Shown here piece by piece: positions 28,050 through 35,819 of a stretch of DNA of 64,000 nt. A program made the translations under genes and the position numbers. Location: positions 62,001 through 126,000 of the forward strand of contig JANBVI010000057.1 in NCBI GenBank assembly GCA_024239075.1, given 5' to 3'. Each line of letters starts with the position of its first letter. The stretch's first letter is position 1. Below the pieces are notes generated by a model, which saw nothing but the letters and a program-made list of their open reading frames with translations, did not search any database and was not told the DNA's origin. Source of the stretch: Fischerella sp. CENA71 (GTDB lineage Bacteria > Cyanobacteriota > Cyanobacteriia > Cyanobacteriales > Nostocaceae).

Positions 28050-28071
28050 AAGGACTTTAGTCCTCTTTTTT
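28050..28071 (+). terminator. terminator downstream of hemN
   Basis: AGGAC and GTCCT form a short stem around TTTA, followed by CTTTTTT. It ends 3 bp before the stop codon of the convergent ABC gene. The lead-in cgtagtaaggact relates it to the GTAGTAAG repeat family. Confidence 0.55.
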
Positions 28072-28073
28072 AG

Positions 28074-29825
28074 CTAATGCAGCAATTCCTCAACTTGGTG
28101 CTGACTCCACAAAGTTCTATAAAGACCTGGTTGTTGCAATAATTCTGCATGTGTGCCTATCTGGACAATTTTACCTTTATCCATGACAAAAATTCGGTCA
28201 GCAACAGCTGCGGCTGAAAGTTGGTGGGTGATAAAAATCACAGTTTTACGTTTCGTCCCACCAGAAAGATTGTTCAAAATTGCTGTAGCTGTTTGATTGT
28301 CAACGCTAGAGAGGGCATCATCTAAGATTAAAACAGGGGCATTAACTAGCATTGCCCTTGCTAAAGCTGTACGTTGGCGTTGACCACCAGAAAGAGTAAT
28401 ACCGCGTTCACCAACTATAGTTTCGTATTGCTGGGGAAAATTTAATATTTCTGGGTGAATTTGGGCATTTTTGGCAGATGATTCTACTTCTCGCTGTTCT
28501 GCTAAAGGATCACCGTAGCGGATGTTATTTTTGACGGTGGTGCTAAATAGAAAGCTATCTTGGGGAACGTAGGCGATCGCACTGCGTAAGTCTGGTAAGG
28601 CAATTTTAGTAATATCTATGCCATCTAAAAATAACTGTCCTTCGTCAATATCCAACAGGCGAGGTAAAGCATTAGCTAAAGTTGATTTTCCCGAACCAAT
28701 AGCCCCGACAATTGCGACTGTCTTTCCTGGAGGGATATTAAAGCTAACTCTATCTAAAGCACGAGTGGAAGCACCAGGGTAAATATAACAAAGGTTTTTT
28801 GCTGTCAATTGCCCTTGTACTTGCTCTATTGGTAAATGAATTGTATCTGGTTGATCTTTAATTTTGGCTGTGACATTCAAAATCGACTCGACGCGATCAA
28901 TACTCACTTCACCGCGTTGGTAGGTGGTGATTGTGAATCCTAACAAAGCAGTGGGAAAAACTAAACGCTCTACATACAACAGTAGTGCGACAAAGCTACC
29001 AACATCTAGGGTTCCGGCGGCGATCCGTGTTGCTCCCAACAAGATGATCACGAGTGAGCTAACATTGGCTATTCCACCAATTAAGGGAAACAGTGTATTG
29101 CGGCTTTTTGCAAGTTTGAGGTTAGCTTCTAATAATTGCTGATTTCTCTGAGCAAAAGCCCGTCGTTCGTTTTCTTCTTGGGCGTAAATTTTAATTAAAG
29201 CAATACCACTGATATCTTCTTGAATCAAATCGCTAATATCAGAGAGTTGATTTTGCACTGCTAACTGTTCATTGCGGAGGCGATCGCTAAACAGACGCAC
29301 TAAATACAACATCAAAGGGTACACTGCTAACGCCGCCAATGTCATGTCTACACTAATTGAGAGCATAACTGGTAATGTCAAAACGTAAGCAAAAAAGGTA
29401 TTTGCCAAACTTAATACTGCAAAACCTAATAATCGCCTGACATTATCTACATCGCTAGTGGCGCGACTAATCAAGTCACCAGCAGTGTTGGTCGTAAAAT
29501 ACGATGGCTCTAGCTTGAGTAAGTGTTCAAAAATTCGTTGTTTTAGTTCAAATTCAACTTGACGTCCGATACCAAATATCCAGATGCGTGACGCCATGCG
29601 AATAAACCACATCGCTGAAGTCAGTAGGATAATTGGTAGTACGTAACTGAATAACTGATTTAAGGTAAATGTAGCTGAGAGTTTGTCAACTGCTGAACGA
29701 ATCAATAAAGGAATGTAAACACCTAGTCCATTAACAGTCAATAAAGCGACAATACCAAATGTTGCTTCCCGCCAGTGGGGACGCAGGTAAGTAGCAAGTA
29801 CAGCAAGACGTCGTGTTTTTGCCAT
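28074..29825 (-). CDS. ABC transporter, fused transmembrane and ATP-binding domains (MsbA/MdlB-like)
   Basis: The 583-residue half-transporter has six membrane segments in residues 15-310 and one ATPase domain with Walker A GAIGSGKST (about 372-380), Q-loop YVPQDSFLF, signature LSGGQRQRTALARAM and Walker B VLILDDALSSVD. The residue after the Walker B aspartate is Asp instead of the catalytic Glu, as in one subunit of heterodimeric exporters such as YheI/YheH. That suggests a partner subunit encoded elsewhere, since none is adjacent. Substrate unknown. It lies 72 bp after the membrane protein gene and may be cotranscribed. Confidence 0.92.
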   Translation of the reverse strand: MAKTRRLAVLATYLRPHWREATFGIVALLTVNGLGVYIPLLIRSAVDKLSATFTLNQLFSYVLPIILLTSAMWFIRMASRIWIFGIGRQVEFELKQRIFEHLLKLEPSYFTTNTAGDLISRATSDVDNVRRLLGFAVLSLANTFFAYVLTLPVMLSISVDMTLAALAVYPLMLYLVRLFSDRLRNEQLAVQNQLSDISDLIQEDISGIALIKIYAQEENERRAFAQRNQQLLEANLKLAKSRNTLFPLIGGIANVSSLVIILLGATRIAAGTLDVGSFVALLLYVERLVFPTALLGFTITTYQRGEVSIDRVESILNVTAKIKDQPDTIHLPIEQVQGQLTAKNLCYIYPGASTRALDRVSFNIPPGKTVAIVGAIGSGKSTLANALPRLLDIDEGQLFLDGIDITKIALPDLRSAIAYVPQDSFLFSTTVKNNIRYGDPLAEQREVESSAKNAQIHPEILNFPQQYETIVGERGITLSGGQRQRTALARAMLVNAPVLILDDALSSVDNQTATAILNNLSGGTKRKTVIFITHQLSAAAVADRIFVMDKGKIVQIGTHAELLQQPGLYRTLWSQHQVEELLH

Positions 29826-29897
29826 TCCAGCATTTAAATAAGGCCACCCAGCTACAAATGTAGCATTGTGGCCTCTCGAATTGCAGCTTTGTTTGCT

Positions 29898-30548
29898 TTA
29901 TCGTTGACCACCACGTAAGAAAAAGTAAATCTGATTGAGATAACTTTCCCAAACTCGTGTTGTCAACGCCAATGTGTCCGCACTGGGTACAAAGTCTTCC
30001 AATTGCAACCCACGTCTGCGAACTTCGGTTGGAGTTTGTAACAGATATGGATTTAATTGTGCTGGCGAAAGAATACTATCACCAACTACATCTGACACAT
30101 TTCCTAAAGTAGAGTTTTGTTTAAATGCCACCAATGTCCCAGATTTAGGTACAGACAGAGCAATATCAGGATGAGCAAATCTAGCGATGGGCGATTGCAC
30201 TAAAAAATAGGCAACTGCTGGCGTACTAGCCAACAACAAAATCGTCAACGCTATAGCGATATATGATCCTCCTGGCTTGCCGATCGCACCATCTTTTAAA
30301 GTCTGGGCGGCAAAAATCATTAATAAAATTGATGCTCCCAAAGGTTTGAGCGGAAAGGACACTACTCTCCACAAAGAAGCAATAGCTGGTTCTGTAGGAT
30401 TAACAAACGACAGAAGTACAACAGCAGCCAAAATCACTAAAAATAATCGCCCGACAAAAGTTCCTTTCGGATAAAATCTCTGGAACAAAGACACTAGAAC
30501 CGCTAAAAGAAGCAGCCAAAGAAGAACCCGGCTTAGAAGTACAAACAT
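29898..30548 (-). CDS. multi-pass membrane protein, possibly a YdcF-like protein lacking its DUF218 core
   Basis: The 216-residue product has about four membrane segments: 4-22, 31-50, 60-85 and 98-120 approximately. The N-terminal half (including SFPLKPLGASILLMIFAAQ) and the ending (LQLEDFVPSADTLALTTRVW, YFFLRGG) resemble, from memory, the two ends of cyanobacterial YdcF/ElyC membrane proteins. The DUF218 catalytic domain that should lie between them is missing; only about 50 residues occupy that place. This could be an in-frame deletion derivative or a separate family. The function is unknown. The ABC exporter gene follows 72 bp downstream. Confidence 0.7.
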   Translation of the reverse strand: MFVLLSRVLLWLLLLAVLVSLFQRFYPKGTFVGRLFLVILAAVVLLSFVNPTEPAIASLWRVVSFPLKPLGASILLMIFAAQTLKDGAIGKPGGSYIAIALTILLLASTPAVAYFLVQSPIARFAHPDIALSVPKSGTLVAFKQNSTLGNVSDVVGDSILSPAQLNPYLLQTPTEVRRRGLQLEDFVPSADTLALTTRVWESYLNQIYFFLRGGQR

Positions 30549-30849
30549 AAATGAACTCTCAAATCTTCTGGTGCAGTCAGCCTAGCAGTTTTGGGCATTT
30601 GAGTTATTTTACAGTCAAATAGAAGTGTTGCACTTTTATCTGACCAAAAATTACTCATCATGTCACTCCCTACAGGCAGAGAAAAATCTCTACACTGGGG
30701 GGTGACTCCCCCTCACACAAAGACCACCGTCGTAGTGATTTTAGAGCAATTTTTTTCAACTGACCGCAGTTTTTGTAATTTTCCAGATCAGTATTTAGAT
30801 TTAGGTAGATTAATTTAATTTAAGTAGTCGTCTCAGCAAAAGGAAAACT
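30549..30849. other. intergenic region before galE
   Basis: Just over 300 bp. It contains a GC-rich hairpin (GGGG, gtgact, CCCC near 30699-30713) and otherwise nothing coding. Promoters for galE and the divergent membrane protein gene should be here. Confidence 0.55.
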
Positions 30850-31848
30850 ATGTCACCTGGAAAACACACAATCTTGGTAACGGGAGGAGCTGGATATATT
30901 GGTTCCCATGCCGTATTAGACCTATTGCAGGCTGGTTATGAAGTGGTGATTCTCGATAATCTCGTGTACGGACACCGAGATTTAGTAGAAAAAGTTTTAC
31001 AAGTGGAACTCATAGTTGGTGATACAAGCGATCGCCCTTTATTAGATAAGTTATTTCAAAGGTATGACATTGCAGCAGTGATGCATTTTTCTGCCTATGC
31101 TTATGTCGGAGAATCTGTTACTAATCCTGCCAAATACTACCACAATAATGTTTTGGGAACTCTGACTTTACTAGAAGCCATGCTAGAAGCTTCTGTAAAT
31201 AAATTTGTATTTTCTTCTACTTGTGCAACCTACGGAGTTCCACAGAGTATACCAATTACCGAAAATCATCCCCAAGATCCGATTAATCCCTATGGTGCTA
31301 CTAAGCTGATGGTAGAGAGAATTCTATCTGATTTTGCTAATGCTTATGATTTCAAATCAGTTATTTTCCGCTATTTTAATGCTGCTGGTGCTGATCCTAG
31401 TGGCAAGTTAGGAGAAGACCATAATCCAGAAACCCATTTAATTCCTTTGGTATTACAAACAGCTTTAGGTAAACGCGAATCAATATCTGTTTTTGGTACG
31501 GATTACCCTACAGCCGATGGTACTTGTATAAGAGACTATATTCACGTCACTGATTTAGCTAATGCTCATGTTTTAGGCGTGGAATATTTATTAACAGGTG
31601 GTGACAGCGAAGTTTTCAATTTAGGAAATGGTAACGGTTTCTCTGTCAAAGAAGTCATTGAGGCTGCTAAGTCAATTACAGGTCATGACATTAAAGTTGT
31701 AGAATGCGATCGCCGTCCTGGTGATCCACCTGCTTTGATTGGCAGTAGCGACAAAGCCAGAAAAATCTTAAACTGGCAACCACAATATTCATCCCTAGAA
31801 CAAATTATCACCCACGCCTGGCAGTGGCATCAACAGAGACACAAGTGA
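30850..31848 (+). CDS. galE: UDP-glucose 4-epimerase
   Basis: GalE interconverts UDP-glucose and UDP-galactose for polysaccharide and galactolipid synthesis. The 332-residue protein is an extended short-chain dehydrogenase: NAD-binding GGAGYIGSH at residues 10-18, FSSTCATYG (about 121-129) with the catalytic Ser/Thr, and the YGATK catalytic Tyr-Lys pair (about 148-152). RYFNAAGADPSG and TRDYIHV-like RDYIHVTDLA are the substrate-side motifs, and the length is typical. Upstream is a clear AGGAAAA ribosome site. A GGGGACACGG repeat block begins right after the stop. Confidence 0.95.
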   Translation: MSPGKHTILVTGGAGYIGSHAVLDLLQAGYEVVILDNLVYGHRDLVEKVLQVELIVGDTSDRPLLDKLFQRYDIAAVMHFSAYAYVGESVTNPAKYYHNNVLGTLTLLEAMLEASVNKFVFSSTCATYGVPQSIPITENHPQDPINPYGATKLMVERILSDFANAYDFKSVIFRYFNAAGADPSGKLGEDHNPETHLIPLVLQTALGKRESISVFGTDYPTADGTCIRDYIHVTDLANAHVLGVEYLLTGGDSEVFNLGNGNGFSVKEVIEAAKSITGHDIKVVECDRRPGDPPALIGSSDKARKILNWQPQYSSLEQIITHAWQWHQQRHK

Positions 31849-31985
31849 TCGGGGACACGGTGACAAGGGGACACAGGGGACACGGTGACACGGGGACACG
31901 GAGAATATTCTTGTATAGATTCTCCTTTGTCTTTTACTCTCCGCGTCACCGCGTCTCTTCTCGCTCCCCAATCCCCGATCCCCCA
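31849..31985. repeat. GGGGACACGG-type repeat block
   Basis: Immediately after galE come at least five ggggacac or ggtgacac units, then ctccgcgtcaccgcgtctc and ccccgatccccc-type runs. The same mixture is found inside the YbhF-like ATPase gene at 12295-12450. Confidence 0.8.
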
Positions 31986-31988
31986 TCC

Positions 31989-32579
31989 CTAATCCTTATT
32001 GACTCGTTGCAGCACAAACAACAACACGCCCATGCTAAAAAAACCTAATGCTGCGATCGCCCAAATCGGTATTCCTTTTTCTGGTTTGTCAGTAATATTA
32101 TGATTGACATTTTTCAGATTTTGTGTATTTTGTTGTGTCTGTGCTGCTCCAACCGCCACGGTAACTCTATACTTCAACTGAAACGGTTTAAATTTTGACC
32201 CTGCTATTGGTTTTCCAAATAACAGCAGTTGATAACTACCTGCTCTGGGAAAGATAATTTCTGCCCCAGGTATTCCTTTATAGCGTTCTGCCGAGACTGA
32301 TTTTAAGCTTGGCTCCAATAGGGGCGGTTCTCCAGAAGCATGAGGTTCGGCATAAATTAGTAATTGACAATCACACTGAGCTAGCGGAATCACCTTACCA
32401 CCTTTGCGCGTCAGAGCAAACCAGGCTCTTGTCTCTTCTCCAGCACGAGGAGTATCATTTGGTTCGATGTGTAGAGTTGCACCGACATCTGCTGTGGTTT
32501 TGACTTTGTGAGCAAAGGCAGGGTGAATTTCTGAAAGAAAATTAACAAAAATAAACAGTAATAATAAGTAATTAGACAT
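31989..32579 (-). CDS. exported protein with C-terminal membrane anchor, unknown
   Basis: The 196-residue protein has a signal peptide (YLLLLFIFVNFLSEIHPAFA, cleavage near AFAHK), a beta-rich extracellular region (about 25-150) and a C-terminal membrane segment (about 170-190, IWAIAALGFFSMGVLLFVLQ) ending with VNKD. The domain begins KVKTTADVGATLHIEPNDTP and has a CDC pair (about 69-71). Beta-sandwich proteins of the YtkA/FixH or CopC type are possible relatives, but I cannot name it. It would face the periplasm. The galE gene converges on it. Confidence 0.7.
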   Translation of the reverse strand: MSNYLLLLFIFVNFLSEIHPAFAHKVKTTADVGATLHIEPNDTPRAGEETRAWFALTRKGGKVIPLAQCDCQLLIYAEPHASGEPPLLEPSLKSVSAERYKGIPGAEIIFPRAGSYQLLLFGKPIAGSKFKPFQLKYRVTVAVGAAQTQQNTQNLKNVNHNITDKPEKGIPIWAIAALGFFSMGVLLFVLQRVNKD

Positions 32580-32773
32580 GACTTAGCAAAGCAAGGAAAT
32601 AGCTTTCAGCAGTTTTTATGAGTTTGACCATAATATGTTTTAGGGACGAAAAGCGATCGCCCCTATTACATTCTCTTCTTCTCCCTTATCCCTCACGTCC
32701 CTCTTACCAATTTTTAATTTTTAATTGATAAGTCCCCCTTGTCTTCCTTGCGGAAATTAGGTGACATTCATCC

Positions 32774-34024
32774 TTACGGCTTATTTCTCCGTCCCCTTCG
32801 TAAAGGTATCACCTCTGCTTCACTGCTTTCCCTGGCTACCCTAATCAACAACCCAGCTGCTAGTAAACTGGCAATCATCGAATTCCCACCATAACTAAAC
32901 ATTGGTAAAGGTAAACCAGTAGTTGGTAAAGCGCCTGTAGCAACACCAATGTGGAGTAACGATTGTCCTACCATCAAAATTGTTACACCGATCGCTACTA
33001 ATCTATTTATAGGATGAGTCGTTTTCAGAGCAACTATTAACCCCAAGGTTGCAAATAAACCTAACATTACCAACAGCACAATACTACCGACGAAACCAAA
33101 TTCTTCAGCAAATACAGCAAAAATAAAATCTGTGTCCTGAATTGGCAAATAAAATAGTTTTTGTTGAGAAAGTCCAAAACCAGCGCCCCAAGTACCACCA
33201 GAACCCACTGCGAGTAAACTCTGAACTAGTTGATAACCATCTCCAGTAGCGTCAGCCCAAGGATTAAGGAAGGACATTACACGTTTACGCTGATACTCTT
33301 TAATACTAATACTCAGTAATGCCAACAAAAATCCCCCAACTGCTGTTGTTCCTAAATATCTATAAGGTAAGCCAGCAGCTAAAGCAATCAGCCAAATAGT
33401 CATCCCACATAGCGCAGTTGTACTCAAGTTGGGTTGCACCAATATCCCTAAAATCACAAGACAGAAAATACCCAACCAAGTCAAACGAACACGCCAACTC
33501 AGTTGTTCCCATTGTCCAAAAACTCTAGCACTTTGCAACACCAAAAAGGGTTTAATCAATTCGGAAGGTTGAATGGGAATTGGCCCTAAAGCAATCCAAC
33601 GAGACGCATCAAAAGCTTTTTTTCCCAATCCTGGTACAAGGGTGAGAAAAATTAACCCTAGTAAGAGGAAAATAAACCAATGAGATACCCCAACAAATTT
33701 ACGTAAGGGTAAGTTCACAACAACGTTGAAGAGTATTAAAGCAACTAATACCCAAAGAAGTTGACGTTTGAAGTAGTACAGCCCATCATCCTGACGAACA
33801 TCAGCAACAGGATAAGACGCTGAAAAGAGCATGATTAAGCCTACGAACAGCCAAACCAGTGTCAACCAGCGTAACAAACGTGCCTCTAATGCCCATTCAG
33901 ACACCGAGTCATCAAATAATGGAATAAAACGGCGTAGATTCACGACTTCGATCTTTTTAAATAATGTAATTATTGTATATATCGAAATCTTTGGACGATA
34001 TATCTGAATCAAAACACTAAACAA
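32774..34024 (-). CDS. ftsW: FtsW/RodA/SpoVE family septal peptidoglycan polymerase
   Basis: SEDS proteins polymerise lipid II glycan strands, FtsW at the septum. The protein has about ten membrane segments and the family motifs GLIFLTLVPGLG, RWIALGPIPIQPSELIKPF (about 160-178), LVQPNLSTT, SGGTWGAGFGLSQQKLFYLPIQDTDF (cut: FYLP..DTDFIFAV) and the C-terminal GLPLPMFSYGGNS. The motif FSYGG and septal neighbours elsewhere favour FtsW; RodA cannot be excluded. The annotated ATG 34024 adds a 27-residue lead; GTG at 33943 (VNLRRFIPLFDD) is a likely true start, giving 389 residues. Confidence 0.88.
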   Translation of the reverse strand: MFSVLIQIYRPKISIYTIITLFKKIEVVNLRRFIPLFDDSVSEWALEARLLRWLTLVWLFVGLIMLFSASYPVADVRQDDGLYYFKRQLLWVLVALILFNVVVNLPLRKFVGVSHWFIFLLLGLIFLTLVPGLGKKAFDASRWIALGPIPIQPSELIKPFLVLQSARVFGQWEQLSWRVRLTWLGIFCLVILGILVQPNLSTTALCGMTIWLIALAAGLPYRYLGTTAVGGFLLALLSISIKEYQRKRVMSFLNPWADATGDGYQLVQSLLAVGSGGTWGAGFGLSQQKLFYLPIQDTDFIFAVFAEEFGFVGSIVLLVMLGLFATLGLIVALKTTHPINRLVAIGVTILMVGQSLLHIGVATGALPTTGLPLPMFSYGGNSMIASLLAAGLLIRVARESSEAEVIPLRRGRRNKP

Positions 34025-34086
34025 TAGACATCTCCGAAAAATGCCAATACCTATCTAAGTGGCATCCTGATTACTGAATCGGTGTT

Positions 34087-34821
34087 TTAAATATTGGTAG
34101 ATAAATGACTCTGCATGACGATAGTTCCAGTAGGATAACGGCTAGTTTCAGACGATTCTAATGTCACGAGTAACCCGGAAATACCTGTGTCATAAAAGTC
34201 GGCAGGCATGGAGAATTTATCTAGCACCTTTCCCTGGGAATTAATTTTCACAGTGCCACAGGGAATTTTTTCGCCATCAGCGATCGCCCAAAGTCTATAG
34301 ACTTTACCTGTAGGTGGAGCCGTTAGATTCTGCACGGCTAGAATCCCCTGCCGTTGTTGTAGATTTACAACAAAGCTACCGACAGCAGTATCCGATGCAT
34401 TCACAGCCTTGAGAGAGAAAAGTTGCGTCTGGGACTGTTGCAGTAGGTTATTGACGTCAGCAGCCATGCGGAAATCCTGTCGCAAGCGATAGTTATCTAC
34501 TCCTAAATACAGAATCAGGAGTGCGGCGACACTACCGATGATTGTTTGCCAGAGGAGCCGAGACGGTTTGTGCTGGGAGGGTTGGAAAGCCGTGGTCGCG
34601 GCAGTCAGGATGGCGGATTGGAGATGAGGAGGCGGTTCAACGCTGTTTAAGCCGTAAATAACCTGGTCTAAGGTTGCCTGAAGCCGCTTTACTTCTGCAA
34701 CTAATGCTGGATTTTCTGCCAGCAGTTGCTCGAAAACTTCTACTTCAGCGCGATCAAGATCGCCCACCACATAGCCTGCTGTCAAGGTTTCGATTGCTTG
34801 AGGGGTGAGAGGTTCAGTCAT
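34087..34821 (-). CDS. anti-sigma factor, RskA-like
   Basis: The protein (about 244 residues from ATG 34821) has an N-terminal cytoplasmic sigma-binding region (AIETLTAGYVVGDLDRAEVE), one membrane segment (about 95-115, IIGSVAALLILYLGV) and an extracytoplasmic RskA domain with FVVNLQQRQGILAVQNL and VYRLWAIADGEKIPCG. No zinc HxxxCxxC motif is seen in the N-terminal part. It lies directly after, and nearly overlaps, the ECF sigma gene, the standard arrangement for a membrane-tethered inhibitor that releases its sigma factor on a signal. A TTG four codons earlier overlaps the sigma stop. Confidence 0.9.
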   Translation of the reverse strand: MTEPLTPQAIETLTAGYVVGDLDRAEVEVFEQLLAENPALVAEVKRLQATLDQVIYGLNSVEPPPHLQSAILTAATTAFQPSQHKPSRLLWQTIIGSVAALLILYLGVDNYRLRQDFRMAADVNNLLQQSQTQLFSLKAVNASDTAVGSFVVNLQQRQGILAVQNLTAPPTGKVYRLWAIADGEKIPCGTVKINSQGKVLDKFSMPADFYDTGISGLLVTLESSETSRYPTGTIVMQSHLSTNI

Positions 34822-34825
34822 AACC

Positions 34826-35500
34826 TTAGCCAATTGAGTCCCGTAAAAGTTGCTTCAGTTTCAGAAGTCCCTGGCGAGTCCAGCTTTTCACGCTTCCCAG
34901 GGGTTTATGCAGTTGTTGGGCAATTTCTGATTGGCTCAGTCCGGCATCATACGCCAATTCGATCACCTGTCGTTGCTGATCACTAAGCTGGGTCAATGCC
35001 TGCCGTACTTGTTGTGATCGCTCATTGAAAACAGCCTGCTCAACTGGAGTATGAGCAGGGGATGCAGCAGTTATGTTCTGCTCCCAACGTTGCACTAAAT
35101 TAAGGTTGCGACTGCGCGATCGCAATTTGTCGATCGCCCTTGATCGAGTCATAACAATCAGGTAGCGCATCAAATGACCATGTTTAGCAGGGTCAACCGG
35201 ACGCTGCCATAGCGATAGAAAAATTTCTTGGGTCAGGTCTTCGGCTTCCGGCTGGCTGTGCAGAACTTTCAGTGCCACTCCATACACCACGCTGCCATAG
35301 CGATTGTAGAGACACCTTAATGCTGCTGGTCGCTTTGCCTTCAGGTCATCCAAGAGTGCGGCATCGCTGGAGGATGACGATTCTGATGAATGGCGATCAG
35401 GAGAACTTAGATCCATAGATTCAGGTGAATAGACCAAGGCTAATTTCTCTGCAAAAATGCTCAATGCATCTTGCATCGTGAGTGCCAATCCTGATTTCAC
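34826..35500 (-). CDS. ECF sigma factor (SigK-like)
   Basis: The 224-residue protein has sigma region 2 (ALRCLYNRYGSVVYGVALK, AEDLTQEIFLSLWQ and RYLIVMTRSRAIDKLRSRSR, about 60-130) and region 4 with the helix-turn-helix LSQSEIAQQLHKPLGSVKSW (about 190-210). It lacks regions 1 and 3, so it is an ECF type. Pairing with an RskA-like gene places it near SigK-type factors. The start is a GTG at 35500, with AGAAG upstream; an internal ATG (35476) has no ribosome site. The Ser-rich stretch at 35-46 is a linker. Divergent transcription from the fusion gene at 35820 makes that gene a possible target. Confidence 0.93.
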   Translation of the reverse strand: MKSGLALTMQDALSIFAEKLALVYSPESMDLSSPDRHSSESSSSSDAALLDDLKAKRPAALRCLYNRYGSVVYGVALKVLHSQPEAEDLTQEIFLSLWQRPVDPAKHGHLMRYLIVMTRSRAIDKLRSRSRNLNLVQRWEQNITAASPAHTPVEQAVFNERSQQVRQALTQLSDQQRQVIELAYDAGLSQSEIAQQLHKPLGSVKSWTRQGLLKLKQLLRDSIG

Positions 35501-35819
35501 AACTTCTTTTAAGCATAGAGCAAACTTACTTTCATTTCTAAAACGATTGGTGAAGCTAATTGGATGAGTCTAGCGTCGAAATTTTGTAGAAGTGGGTTAT
35601 TTGTATATGCTTGATTAAGTAAGGATAAAGATGAAAGATTTTGTTTTTAACCGTTGCTTGGGTCTTGCCTGCTGGAATTTGAATTTCATCGAACTCAGGT
35701 TTATCCAGAACCAAAGCAGTTAAGCCCAACGATTTTGAGAACGGTGGAAATATTCCCTTTTGGAATTTTTACTATTGGCAAAGATAATCGACACTGTATT
35801 GTTACTAAGTGGAGAACTT

